Shown here: piece by piece, positions 22,861 through 35,539 of the stretch
Layout: every line of letters begins with the position of its first letter
Numbering within the stretch: the stretch's first letter is position 1
Assembly: GCA_019009955.1 (NCBI GenBank)
Contig: CM032233.1
Span: 125,013,001-125,077,000 of the forward strand
Reading direction: 5' to 3'
Origin: Riptortus pedestris
Taxonomy: Eukaryota > Arthropoda > Insecta > Hemiptera > Alydidae
DNA: 64,000 nucleotides
The notes under the pieces: generated by a model
Databases searched by the model: none
What the model saw: only the letters and a program-made list of their open reading frames with translations
Told to the model about the DNA's origin: nothing
Translations under genes and position numbers: made by a program

Positions 22861-23084
22861 GATGTTGGGAGACCTTCCTAAGAATGTTGCCTCGAATATT
22901 TCATCTGATCATGTATTCTCTATTTCAAAATATTGCTTACATTTTTTTTTTCAATTTCCAATCCCCTCCCCTTATTCCTGATCTTAATTCAGACACACGA
23001 TACTGAACATAGATATATCACGCTACTCTCTCAGGAGACGTTGATGGTAATGAAGACAATATTTTTTATTTATGATTCGAATAA

Positions 23085-23390
23085 TGTGGTTACTTAAGGC
23101 TGAAAACTAAAAAAATTCAAAACTCAGTTAATAATCGAGAAAGTGAAAAAATGAACATGACAAGTTTTATAAGATGATAATTTGCAATAAGATTGGGTCT
23201 ATATAATTTTCGAACTGACATATAATAACAAAGATATTTAGAATTTTTGATATTCCCCCCATTCTAAACCCCCAAATCTGATCCCATTTCAACCATTAGT
23301 GAATTTTTTCTTTGTTTTTACAAAAAACGTTTAAATATCAAATTTTGTAACAATCAAACAAAACATTCGACCACTAGAGCGTTATCAGGT
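23085..23390 (-). mobile_element. Family A element, partial
   Basis: It carries AAGGCTGAAAACTAAAAAAA, TTTGCAATAAGATTGG, CATTCTAAACCCCCAA and CGACCACTAGAGCGTTATCA. Both termini are missing. Confidence 0.65.
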
Positions 23391-23417
23391 ACACACACAC
23401 ACACACACACACACACC
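23391..23417. repeat. AC microsatellite
   Basis: (AC)13-type run at the place where the TA run of family A normally lies. Confidence 0.9.
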
Positions 23418-24492
23418 CACTGTTTCTTGTCGATATAAAGATAAAATAGATGGTAAAGCCACCTGATTATTAAACATATGTTAAAATATTTACAGTCGTA
23501 GTAAAAGAAAAGCACGGTTACGTTTTCTTTTGTGGATAGTAATAGGAGCACAATGTCAGGTCTTTAAATATGCAGTCCAATTTTGCTGTAGTGTGCAGAT
23601 AAATTTGTTTGAAGGTATTGTCTTTTTGAGATGTTTCGTGGTTGTCGTAATGTGTGGAATATTATCGTGAAGTAGTTCTGAAAAGTTGGTAGGTAAGTAA
23701 TTGTGTATTACACAGTGACATAGTGGTGGTTCAGTTATGTTAAGATTTTGATTCTATTACTTTGACAATAATCGGTCTATAGCTGCTGACTTAGCCTGCT
23801 TCGGGAATCTCAGTTTCAACGACCACCCCTAGAAAGGTGTTTTTATTGGTGACCCTTGCCATTAAACTATGAAGAACATATAACATTATTCAAGTAACGC
23901 GAGAAAGATACATACGTGCAGACGACGTGCTAAAACTTGTCAATTTGGATTCAAGGAGTGGCAAAACGGATAATAAATTTGAAATCTGAAAATCGACATT
24001 ATTCATGATTGGAATACTCCATTTATTATTAATATAGTCCATTTATTAATAGCTGGATAAAATGGCAATCTTGAAATTCAGGAAACGAATACTCTAAAGT
24101 GGAATCAACTGATGAATAAACACCGATACTTTACCATGCAGTACCACCAAGTTTTATTGCCAAAATATTCAAACAACAGACAAAACACACTATTGAACTC
24201 TTCTCACCATATATTTTCTATTTTAAACAAAGCTATGAGTCTTGATTTAACCATTGTCTTCAGCTCCATTGAGCAACAATACTTTTTACAAATGAAAGCC
24301 CCAATTGTAGTAGGAGGGTCTGTACTTGTGGGCATCAACAGCTCGTGAAAGCATTTTCTCACCGCTGGCATCATAAATCTATGCGAATATAAAGTGAAGA
24401 AGATCTTGACATTTTTCAGTTAAAGAATATTACCTTATATGCAACTCATTCTGACTAATTTAACAAATTTCTTGATGAGAGAAAGGCAAAAA
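23418..24492. other. No recognisable gene
   Basis: AT-rich, unique-looking DNA. A 78-codon frame at 24112-24348 contains no recognisable motif. Confidence 0.4.
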
Positions 24493-24992
24493 AGTCCGTC
24501 ACGCAGAGGCTGCGTAAACTAAACAGATTTCCCACGTGAAGTTTCACAGTCGAGAAGTCTGCCCAATAACAACTGTAGTGTAAGGGATCTCCTTCCTAGG
24601 GAAACCTATTCACAAGGGACGAATAGTTTACGGAAACGGCCGCCAGAGCTCTCGGCGGAATGTCCCGAACATAGCCGACTCCTGCCGACCACGCACAGAA
24701 TACAAATGCAAATATCTCGGTTAATATTCAAGATACAGAATAAATGTATAGAACAATATTTATAGTAAATTTAATTTTCAATAAGATTGATTCTATACAA
24801 TTTTTCGATTTCATGAATAATAACGGAAATATTTTGAATTTTCAAAAATCCCCCCCCCGAAACCCCCCCTTCCACTTGTCCGATTTCAGCCATTAACGAA
24901 CTTGATCTTCCTTTTTACATAAAACGATTAAATTCCGAGTTTGGTAACGATCTAACGAAAATTGGGACCACTATAGCGTTAACAGACAAATA

Positions 24993-25053
<61 letters not shown>

Positions 25054-25171
25054 GAACGGACCTCATTTTCGTCATCTCCTGGGTAGGATCGATGGACATT
25101 TGAAGAAATTTTTCGAAACTCGCGTCATGAGTACGACCTCAATAACTGATTTCCCTTGAGGGAAATCTGCT
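24493..25171 (-). mobile_element. Family A element, complete
   Basis: It contains AGTCCGTCACGCAGAGGCTG, AAACAGATTTCCCACGTGAA, GGAAACGGCCGCCAGAGCTC, the G-rich block, TA run 24990-25048 and the terminal palindrome variant TTTCCCTTGAGGGAAA. Confidence 0.85.
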
Positions 25172-25194
25172 AAAAAGAGGGCACAAAGAAAGCT

Positions 25195-25315
25195 CCATAA
25201 TAGTTCCCTCATTTCTGTCGTCTCCGAAGGATCAATGGACGTTTGATGCATTTTTCAAAAATCGTGTCATGAGAACAACCTCTGATTTCCCTTAAGGGAA
25301 TTCTTCTAAAATAAC
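25195..25315 (-). mobile_element. Family A left-end fragment
   Basis: TTCCCTCATTTCTGTCGTCT, GGATCAATGGACGTTTGA and TGATTTCCCTTAAGGGAA are visible. Confidence 0.65.
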
Positions 25316-26010
25316 ATCTAAAAAAAAAAAAAAAACGAAAAGTACTAACATAAAAATATTGTAATTTACTGCTGTCTTATTTGATGTACTCCTGAGTTGT
25401 AAATGAAATTAAATCTGTATTATATAAGAAAATCATGTAATGCCTAAGGCGGTGCAAACAAAAGATTAATTCCCATGTTATTGAGTTATTACACTGAAAT
25501 CATAGAAAAAATAGTTCATTTATTCCGCACAAAGACTACGTAAATCAAGCTGATTTCCCGCATTCAGGAATGACATGCTGATGGTCTCATGTCTGTCAAT
25601 TCTTTATTCTCCCCAAATTAAGACCCCACCTGAAAACAGCAATTGGAATACAATCTGGACATGAGATTTTGATTGATACTCCATTTGAAAATTGGGCCAG
25701 TAGAAGTGGTGGCTTTACAAAAGACTGATAAAAAATAAATCCCAACACAACGTTTTGTATGTGACGTACTAATACAATTTAGTAGAACTGAATTATATTT
25801 AATTTAACAAATATTTGACAATTGATAATAGAATATGAATAACTTTAGACAGAGATAACAAAGTAGAATTATGATTAATCAAAGAGAACAAATAAAAGGA
25901 TCCACTCAATCATGATAATTAAATGCCCTCATCTCTAGTATATCTGACGACTGCTTATTGGCAGATAATGTTTCATCATAAAATTAATTTTATTGAATAG
26001 AAAATAGTTA
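25316..26010. other. AT-rich stretch; weak family A traces
   Basis: AAATCAAGCTGATTTCCC near 25552 resembles the A right end. Otherwise nothing is recognised. Confidence 0.35.
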
Positions 26011-26376
26011 TTTATTATACAAGTGACGAAAGTAGATCATTTTAAAACTCGAGTGAAACGTTTACTCGCTTCGCTCGTGTGGTAATTTCACGAGAGTTGT
26101 AAATTCTACTTTCGTCACGAGTGTAATATTAATTTTTTTCTGTAATCGTGTAATACATGATCAGATCTAATTTAATTTAATCTAAGCATTTAATTTCCAA
26201 CTTCAAATTATTTTTTAATTTATACTTATTACTAATTAAGAAGGCAATTCACTTTCTTCACTTGTGAAGAAAGTGATTACTTTCTTCACTCTATTGCAAA
26301 ATGTTTCACTTTCTTCACTCATTTCAGTTTAGTAAGGTTACCATTATTCAACGATTACAGAAAAACGTTATTTTCA
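26011..26376 (+). mobile_element. Fold-back element D, copy 1 (internally deleted)
   Basis: It starts ATACAAGTGACGAAAGTAGA. A hairpin arm GTGACGAAAGTAGATC..CTCGAGTGAAA pairs with TTTCACGAGAGTTGTAAATT..CTACTTTCGTCAC over about 45 bp. An AT-rich segment follows, bounded by TTTTTCTGTAATCG and CGATTACAGAAAAA in inverted orientation. It lacks a middle part present in copies 2 and 3. Non-coding. Confidence 0.65.
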
Positions 26377-26802
26377 GTTTAATTTACTATTAATAACTTT
26401 AGCGTTCATTCGTTAAATAAATGAAAATGTCAAAAAACAACACTGGTTTTTATTTAATTGTAAAGTACACACATTTTATACATGTAAAAATAAGGGAGTC
26501 TTGAACTTAAGTAAAAAGAACAAAAACAACCTTCACATCCTTCAGTTGTCCCCCCGCTGGCTCGCTCTGTTGCAAATGTAAACAAATTCTTCCGCTACGT
26601 ATCAAACATTGAAACCCGCCTCTGTCTTCCAGAATTCATTGTCTTGTAAAGGGAACCGCTTGGCCTACTTCTTGCCATCATGTGAAATCGACTGTCTTGT
26701 TTCAGATATAATCTCCACTATTGTCCTTCCTTCTCCTTTCCTCTTTGGGCAATTATTGTTCTAAGGACCTTACGCTGATAACGTTCAACTTTTGTTGAGA
26801 GA
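26377..26802. other. No recognisable gene
   Basis: Mixed composition with a C-rich patch at 26550. No motif was recognised. Confidence 0.4.
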
Positions 26803-27820
<1,018 letters not shown>

Positions 27821-28328
27821 TTACTATACAAGTGACGAAAGTAGATCATTTTACAACTCAAGTGAAACATTTACCCACACGAGCGAAGCGAGTTTGGTAA
27901 TTTCACGAGAGTTGTAAATTCTACTTTCGTCACGAGTGTAATATTCAATTTTTTCTGTAATCGTGTAATCGTTGTTGGTAGGTTATAAGCATGGTTGTGA
28001 AAGGTTACAAGCATAGTTATAAAACAACTAGTGATGATTGTGAAGTAGTGTAGTTATAAACAAGTGCAGGTTATAAACATGGAAGGTAATTATTATTATA
28101 TTTAAATTTTAAAATATATTGATTATTTCCACCAATAAATAATTCATTCACATTTCAATTTATTTTGTTAAAATAAATTCTTACAATGTTAAGAAACATT
28201 TAAAAGCATTTAATTTCCAACTTCAAATTATTTTTTAATTTATACTTATTACTAATTAAGAAGGCAATTCACTTTCTTCACTCATTTCAGTTTAGTAATG
28301 TTACCATTATTCCAAGATTACAGAAAAA
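27821..28328 (+). mobile_element. Fold-back element D, copy 2
   Basis: It has the same hairpin arms as copy 1 (GTGACGAAAGTAGATCATTT and CTACTTTCGTCACGAG). It also has the middle segment GGTTATAAGCATGGTTGTGA..AACTAGTGATGATTGTGAAG. It ends at ..GATTACAGAAAAAAA. Confidence 0.65.
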
Positions 28329-28838
28329 AAAAGATTTTTTATTAGAAAAATTGATAATCACCTAATTAGATCTGTTTCTTTGTCCATTTATAAGCTATAC
28401 ATCAAGTGTTGATGATAATTTTCAATCTTTCCTTTTCATTAAAACAATATGCAAAACTAATGAATATTTACATTTTCATCAATGGATTTTTAACAATTAG
28501 AAGTTTTGTTCTTAATGATTAAGTTCAATTTTATTAGAATATTACTTGTTTTTCTGTATTCTTTTTGGGTAAAAGGAATAGGCAAAAATATATCACACTA
28601 TGTTTTTATTATTTTCATAATATACTAAACAGTATATAATGTGTACATAATTTGTAGTCATAAGCATCACTAGTTTACGAGTATTTGTGAACCATTTAAT
28701 TATTTATTGAATATTTAGTATATGCATTTTTAACATTGATTTATGACTATTTAATTGGCTTTGAAAACAAATGCTTTTATTATTTTTTTTATTTAATGCT
28801 AATTCTCAAAAGGAAGTATGTTTTATTATAAGTTTTTT
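28329..28838. other. AT-rich stretch, nothing recognised
   Basis: Very AT-rich, with no coding frame or RNA gene. Confidence 0.45.
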
Positions 28839-28842
28839 TTAA

Positions 28843-29910
28843 CCCTCCGTCGGGCGCGTGATCTCTCAGATACACAGTTTTTTGAAAAATATTTGCCACT
28901 CCTCCTAGCAGAGAGTGGTGTTGTAGTGCTTCGAGTTATGTGTTTTAGAGAACTCCCCCTCAAGGTATGTTGAGTCACTGTGTTTAACGGAGTTGTGAGT
29001 TTCACCTGCATTAAATTTTATCTCCTAGATACCACGCACCCGATCTCGTGAGTTTTTTTTAAATCTGTATTTCATAAATATGTACATCAATTAAGTTTCT
29101 CTTTATTAAATGGAATCATATAAACCTATTATTCTATTATTTTGCTCAAACATGAGCTTTCAAAAGAACTTGTACAAGGATATATTGCACGACGCAGTGA
29201 CAATAGTAGACGTTTGCCAACCGAACTAAGGACGAAACTTGAAGACTACAGAGACTCATAAGAGTACACTAGCTCATTGGACCATACATTGAACTCAAGT
29301 ACAAAACAGCATAAAAAAAGGCCCTCCGCTACAACGAACAAAAGAAAATGATGTGAACCAAGCAAAACTGAAAATAAATGTAGGTGTACTAATTACTGTT
29401 GTGAGATTTGCAAAAACAAAATTTGTTAACGACATAGTTCCATGCTTTGTCCTAATTGTAATGCAGCTCTGCAAAAGAAATAACAATTAAACTGGTATTT
29501 TTAAAATTTGTTGATGATTTTCATTAAGTCTTATCTAAAAGTGATTTCGTGCTACTTATTTTTGATTGAAGTTATATTTAGATAATTTTTTTTATATTGT
29601 TCACAAACTGAAATGAAATATGTATAATTAAGGCATGTGCATTTAAACAATTCATTTTGATATTTGTGTTTTTTAATTATATTTTAAAAATTATCGTCCA
29701 CCGTTTCTTTATATTATAATACTTGTCAATTTTAAAAATTATTTACTTCTTTCAAACAAATACTTCCTCTTTTATGGTTTCTAATCACACGCTGAACATT
29801 TTAGTGCAAAATATATATTAAAAAACTGTATTTCCGTAAAAAAGGTTGAGGATGATCTGTGAGATACACGCGCCCGATGGCGGAATATTCTTGACGCGCC
29901 CGACCGAGGG
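28843..29910 (+). mobile_element. piggyBac-like element 3, inverted sister of element 1
   Basis: TTAA lies at 28839-28842 and 29911-29914. The TIRs are CCCTCCGTCGGGCGCG and the reverse of CCCTCGGTCGGGCGCG. It is 1,068 bp and the inverse of the copy at 12862-13936 along its whole length, so both come from the same internally deleted master. Subterminal GATCTGTGAGATACACGCGC resembles the repeats inside the element at 50230-51444. Confidence 0.85.
29300..29483 (+). pseudogene. piggyBac transposase C-terminal Cys-rich tail
   Basis: In one frame: C-E-P-S-K-T-E-N-K-C-R-C, then NYCCEICKNKIC, a stop, RHSSMLCPNCNAALQKK and a final stop at 29483. The C-x2-C and H-S..C-x2-C spacing is that of the zinc-binding C-terminal domain of piggyBac transposases. 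Two in-frame stops interrupt it. The catalytic DDD core was lost with the internal deletion, so this marks the family but cannot transpose. Confidence 0.72.
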
Positions 29911-30006
29911 TTAAATATAATTTAGTATTAGTTTTTGTTATTATTGTATTTAAATAAAAGGTCGAACTCCTTGTAATAGAGTCTAACTACTCTCAGACAA
30001 TAAATA

Positions 30007-30553
30007 AGTCCGTCACGTAGGGGCTGCTTAAACTAAGCAGGTTTCCCAGGTGAAGTTTTACAATAGATAAATCTACATATCGGTAACACAATACCATCTT
30101 GAATATGGGGGGGGGGGCATCAACAGAATATAGTTACATATTTCTCACAAAGTAAAAGGTTAGAAGGCAAGAACGGAGGAGAAAGGTTAGGTTACACGAG
30201 TGCCGAACAGTTACGAAAACGGCCGAACTAATCCAGGGAACATCCGACAATAGCCGCACACACACTTAATAAAAATGCAAATATCTCGGTTAATATACAA
30301 GATGGAGAATAAATGTACAGAACGATATTTATAGTAAATTTAATTTTAAATAAGATTGATTCTATACAATTCTTCGATCCGACGTACAGTAACGGAGATA
30401 TTTTGAATTTTCAAAAATCCCCCCTCTAAACTCTCCCTCCCACTGGTCCGATTTCAGCCGTTCTAGAACTTGATCTTTCTTTTTACATAAAACGATTAAA
30501 TACCGAGTATGGTGACGATTAAACCAAAATTGCGACCGCTAGAGTGTTAACAG

Positions 30554-30618
<65 letters not shown>

Positions 30619-30740
30619 TTATGAACGGACCTCATTTTCGTCATCTCTTAGGTAGGACCGATGGACATTTGAAGAAAATGTTCGAAAATCGCGTTATGAG
30701 TACGACCTCAATAGCTGATTTCCCTTAAGGGAAATCTGCT
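30007..30740 (-). mobile_element. Family A element, complete
   Basis: AGTCCGTCACGTAGGGGCTG, AAGCAGGTTTCCCAGGTGAA, a G11 run at 30107, TA run 30557-30612, and the perfect GATTTCCCTTAAGGGAAATC palindrome at the far end. Confidence 0.85.
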
Positions 30741-31624
30741 AAAAGTATGTAATATAATATAACATGTAGTGTAATCGCTGTAGTAATTTGTCGCTGATTG
30801 TGTCCATAATTCAAGAAATATTTGGACAGACTGTCTTCCGATTTTCCGGATGACATATCCTTTCTCCTAGAAAGTCAAGAAAAGACGTTGTGCAATCAAA
30901 TTTCGGAGGCATCTTTGTAGAATTTCCCAATCCTTGAAGCAGTTTGTGAGCAACAAATGAATGGAAGGATGATAAGCAAGCGCTCTAGCGAATCTATCTC
31001 ACTCGGGCAGCCCCCTTTTTATAACCTTTTAAATTAAGATTTCCTCCTGGTTGAGTAATGAAGTTAGCAAATAGAGCTACTCAATTGATAGAAATGGGTT
31101 TCAATCTGATGAAGTGGAATGAGTTTATGGGTAAAGCGGAAGCGTTGGATCTGATATTGTAGGCCTAGTATAAGGATTTTAAAATATTTGCTCATTGGGG
31201 AGGCTGCCACGGGAGCTGAGTGCTACCTCAACCTACTCCTTACATTGAAATAAATCCCCTGGAACAATTTATCCAGGGCGCCTCTCTTCAAATAGCCCCT
31301 TAAATATTCCTAGCCCTGCTCCGGTTCGGCTCCAATAAACCAAGAGAAATTTTCATTAGCACTAATGCAGAGCCCAAGTGCACTGGCGGGATTTAATATT
31401 CCACCAACTACTCCACTGATCTGGGGTTATGAAATTTATCCCCTTCCCCTTCCAAAGGACTGAGTCATTAGATTAAAGCTCTACTGCACCAATGGAATGT
31501 GTGAGAGGCAGAGATAAATATTTTCTCTAATGCCACCCGGATAGTAAAGCGCAAATATTGAAATAAGAGAGACAAGCGTACAATAGTATATTCTGATTTT
31601 GAGCTACGTATAGTCGAGTAGAAA
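30741..31624. other. Unique-looking stretch, no gene recognised
   Basis: Higher-GC patches (31190-31330) are present. No open frame above about 60 codons has recognisable content. Confidence 0.4.
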
Positions 31625-31835
31625 ACAAATCCGTAACAAAGGGACTGCCCCAACAGATTTCTTGTGTGCTACAGTGGTGGTCTCATCTCACCATTTATTC
31701 TGAATTTCTCCAGTAGTGATTAAAGTCCTGCACGCAGGGGCTGATTAAACTATGCATATTTCTGGATGACACACTGGTTATCTTATGTCACTAAAATTCA
31801 GGAATTTCTCATAAATTCTACCACCCCCCCCCACC
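31625..31835. repeat. Two tandem units related to the 104-bp satellite
   Basis: AAATCCGTAACAAAGGGACT..CAGATTTCTTG..GTGGTCTCATCTCACCATTT is followed about 105 bp later by AAGTCCTGCACGCAGGGGCT..ACACACTGGTTATCTTATGT. Each unit starts with a family A right terminus and ends like the 41.5-46.8 kb monomer, but is strongly diverged. Confidence 0.55.
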
Positions 31836-32279
31836 GCTGAACCTCCCCAATTCCTGGTCCCCATTAAACAATATGAACATTAGAGTTGAATGAAACGGTT
31901 AAATAATCAATATAATCATGACAATTTAAGGGTTACTTGGTGGTACTTGGCAACTAAGGTGTTCTATCGGAATCTGGTCTTTTCATATTACAATACTCAC
32001 AGAAATCGATTGATGTTCGATGTCTTCAAAATAGGATTTTCTAGGCCTCCCTCTTCCCCTATGCCCAGATTATTCTTATTTTATTAAGAATATTACAGTC
32101 TGCATTTAAATGCATTTTGTAATGTGATATGTACAATTCAATCGTCCTCCATCACTCTCGACAGAAGCTACACCCCTTCACCACAATGAGAGGAGCAGCC
32201 TCTCCCTGCCTGGCAAGGAAGTCAAGAGCTAAGGAGGAATGGCACTTGATAAGAAAATAGCCACTGCTATCACTTCACT
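31836..32279. other. No recognisable gene
   Basis: This stretch includes a C-rich patch and AT-rich DNA with GATTTTCTAGGCCTCCCTCT. Nothing was assigned. Confidence 0.35.
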
Positions 32280-32700
32280 TTACACTTCTATAGGAGATCT
32301 CTGGGCATTGTCTCTTGAGGCGCCGCGGAGGGGAATATGGATGAGTGGTACTGGAAAGGGCTAGGACTTCTGGATTAGGATGATTGGATAGCCTGCTGTG
32401 GAATTTTCTGAATCTTAAGGGAATTAGGTCCTTTACAAATGGGATATTAAGATCTTAAAGGAGGGTGTGGTTTGTAACATAATATGGAGCTATCACTATG
32501 CTGCGTTGGACTTTGGATTGGAAGGTCTGGTTGCGTCTGATGTTCGAAGATTTTGCTGTAGCCCACACTTCTATTGTGTAGGCTAATCCTCTATGCCCAA
32601 GAACCTTACCTTCAAATATATTTGTAATGTAGTCGTTGTGCCTCCTTTTTTCCAAGCCTTGATAAAACTTTTGCACTCACAACTTTTACCTCATTTAGAA
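32280..32700 (-). pseudogene. LINE (Jockey-like) polyprotein C-terminal fragment
   Basis: The minus-strand frame 32455-32676 contains GLAYTIEVWATAKSSNIRR, TFQSKVQRSI and APYYVTNHTLL. This matches the conserved thumb-region pattern of insect non-LTR elements (W..A..SNI..IQ.FQ.K.LR.I..APWYV.N). After a stop it continues with DLNIPFVKDLIPLRF, RLSNHPNPEVLAL and RRLKRQCPEIS, the usual closing motifs. There are no upstream palm motifs in this copy. It is a fragment, stop-interrupted. Confidence 0.78.
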
Positions 32701-32739
32701 CTTCAATGTTGGTTTTTTTATTGAGTGTAGTATAGACCA

Positions 32740-32811
32740 AATTTAGAGATTTTCGAAATTTTTCTTCAAGTCTCCATCGATCCTACCTAGGAGATAACGA
32801 AAATGAGGTCA

Positions 32812-32853
<42 letters not shown>

Positions 32854-33306
32854 GTGTGTGTGGGTGTCAGTTACCACTTTAGCAGTTACAAATATTTTTT
32901 AATTGTTATCAAGCTCGATATTTAATCGTTTAATGTAAAAAGGAAGATCTAGTTCTAGAACGGCTGAAATCGGACCAGTGGCAAGAGGTGTTTAAAGGGG
33001 CGGAATTTCGAAAATTCGGAATATCTCCGCTACTATCCGTCGGAGCGAAAAATTGTAAAAACCAATCGTATCGAAAATTAAATTTACTATAAATATTGTT
33101 ATACACATTTATTCTCTATATTGAATATTAACCGAGATATTTGCATTTTTATTGAGTGTAACGGACGAGCTATGGTCGCTTCTATTCGTTCCCGCCGAAA
33201 GCTAGTTCGGCCGTTTCCGTAACTGTTCGGCACTCTTATGGAGATTTCTCTATTGTATTACTTTACGTGGGAAATTTGCTTATCTTACGCAGCCTGAAGG
33301 AATTTT
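32740..33306 (+). mobile_element. Family A element, left terminus missing
   Basis: TCCATCGATCCTACCTAGGA, TA run 32816-32851, AGCAGTTACAAATATTTTTT, the GATATTTAATCGTTTAATG block and a decayed right end GGGAAATTTGCTTATCTTAC. Confidence 0.75.
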
Positions 33307-33836
33307 TTGAGTTGAGATGGAGGCTTTAAGATATAACTGTCTATTTTAATTTTCATACTAGTCGTAGGTTATAAGATAAATGTAGAGATATGGTGTCAAA
33401 TGGTGTTGGTGAAAGGGGAGGAGGGGGAGTGGCCGTGATAGGTAGTCTGGGTGAAGCATTGCTAGTATTAAGCTCATAGCTGGGAGAATGATGAGCAGTC
33501 ATTAATGTGAGTGGGCTTAAGTAAAGGAATACAGGTCGTTATCATAAATAAAATTACTCCCCACTCATAATTTCAGGGAAGATCCCCCCCATTCATGAGG
33601 AGCCTCGGATATGAATTTATAATGGAAGGATGACAAAAGCATTACAAGGAATTATTTAGCTGCATTACGGAAACGATGAGCTATTTAAATGAACTGTTCC
33701 TTTTGCTTGTAATATAAGCTCACTAGAGGAGAAATATTCTCCTTCCCAACAAACCTATATCCTATTGCACTCATTGTTATTGTTAATTGCATTCTCATTG
33801 TATACGTGTACAAACATTTGCCATAAATTTGTTATA
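33307..33836. other. Paralogous single-copy-like block (related to 39395-39575)
   Basis: GGTCGTTATCATAAATAAAA..CTC..CTCATAAT..ATGAATTTATAATGGA matches a block at about 39485-39570 (GGTCATTATCACAAGTAAAA..ATGAATTTATAACGGT). G-rich DNA precedes it in both places. No coding capacity was recognised. Confidence 0.4.
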
Positions 33837-33945
33837 TATTTTATTAGGTGCTATTGAGGTTATAGTCGTAACGCGATCTTCAATTTTTTTCCCCCGTCAA
33901 GCCCATCGATCCTATCAAGATGACAAATATGAGGTCCATCCATGG
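33837..33945 (+). mobile_element. Family A left-end fragment
   Basis: GCTATTGAGGTTATAGTCGT, CCATCGATCCTATCAAGATG and ATGAGGTCC identify a worn copy. Confidence 0.55.
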
Positions 33946-34044
33946 TTGAAAAATTTACCCTTTTTTCATTTAAAACCTATAGATCTAGAATATGAATAAA
34001 TATCCCCCTATATTCATATTCTAAATTTATAGGTGGTAAATTCT

Positions 34045-34110
34045 ATTAATGTATTGACTCGATTTTCAAAACATTCCGTCAAATGTCCATCGATCCTACC
34101 CAGGAGATGG

Positions 34111-34185
<75 letters not shown>

Positions 34186-34972
34186 TAACGCTCTACAGAT
34201 CGCAATTTCTGTTTGATCGTTACCAAACTCGATATTTAATCGTTTAATTTACGTAAAAAGAAAGATCACGTTCGATAAAAGCTCAGGTCGTACAAGTGGG
34301 AGGGGGACTTTAGAGAGGGATTTTCGAAAATTCGAAATATCTCCGTTACTATAGGCCGGATCGAAAAATTGTATAGATCCAATTATTTTACTATATTCCA
34401 ATTGTATGTACTATAATTATTGTTATCTACATGTTTTCTCTATATTGAATATTAACCGAGATATTCCCATAATTTAGTTGTATAGGGTAAACCCAGACTC
34501 CAACTCATGTCGTTGAAAATAAGAACTATTCCTTTGTGAGACACATGAAAATATCTTATCACGTCGTAAATTAAGATTTTTCGTTTTTTTCCTCTTGAAA
34601 ATGTTAGTTGATTTATACTATACACGATATTTAGCCGTTTCAGGCGACAGTAAAGATCATATTTCTTATTGGCTGAAGTCGGAGCTGGAATAGTGGTGAT
34701 TTAGAGAACGAGGAATTAGAAAATTCAAAATGTCTCTGTTATTTTGAGTTGGATCATAAAATGTTATAGAACCAACTTTGTTAAACTTTTTATTTTCTAC
34801 AATTATTATTGATGTATGCATTTTTTGGTAACTCAAATATTAAATGAGTTATACGTATTTTCTTGTTTTCTGCCTTCAGTACCCCCCCCCCTGCCCCCAT
34901 TCAAATCATATAAATAGAGAATATGTGGTGAGATGTGACCACAAGTGTGTTATACGAGCACGTGGGAAATCA
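34045..34972 (+). mobile_element. Family A elements, degenerate, possibly two fused
   Basis: CCATCGATCCTACCCAGGAG, a 70-bp TA run (34115-34184), TTGATCGTTACCAAACTCGA and TTGAATATTAACCGAGATAT. A second body-like section follows (GATATTTAGCCGTTTCAGG), then a decayed satellite-like end (GAGAATATGTGGTGAGATGT..CACGTGGGAAATC). Confidence 0.6.
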
Positions 34973-34994
34973 AAAATACTACCCACCAATACCC

Positions 34995-35530
34995 ATCACA
35001 CATCCCTGCCCAGCTCAGTGGATTGCTAGTCGAGTTTTGCATGAGAATGCCAAGTGAGGATTGTCGTGCTGTTCATTATCTGACGTTACGTGTTGGAGCT
35101 CAAGGAGACATTTTTGAACAGTTTTTACAATGATTTATTTTTGCTGATGAATCGAGATTTGTCAGTGATGTGGCTTTGAGTAGGCATAATTTCGATTATT
35201 TGTCCAGAACGACTCCACTTGCCTATCAAACCCTCGACCATCGACATCGCTGGTCAGAGAATCAATGATGAAGCAGTGGTCTGGCATTTTAGGCGACTCA
35301 GCCGTAGGTCCTCATTTTTTTGAATGTCCCCTAAACAGGTATATTTATAAAAACTTTTTGAGTGATGATTTGCCAGCCCAAGCTGCAACAAGAAGGGTGC
35401 CCAGCACATTAGTCATTGGAAGCTAGTAGAGTTGCAGCACAAAGGTTTTGAGGAAAGGTGGTCCGGTACCTTGGCCTCACCGTTCTCTAGATCTCACTCC
35501 TCCAGACTTTTATCTGTGGGGGAACTCTCA
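34995..35530 (+). pseudogene. Tc1/mariner-superfamily transposase pseudogene
   Basis: Fragments in several frames follow the order of this transposase type: SRVLHENA, then FADESRFVSD (first catalytic Asp), RHNFDYLSRTTPLAYQTLDH, GDSAVGPHFFECPLNR, FLSDDLPA and a degraded PDFYLWG end (35500-35520). The arrangement HFFE..L....Y..FL..LP is characteristic of the DDE_3 / mariner-like proteins abundant in insects. Many frameshifts and stops occur. TIRs were not identified. Confidence 0.7.
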
Positions 35531-35539
35531 AAAACACTA

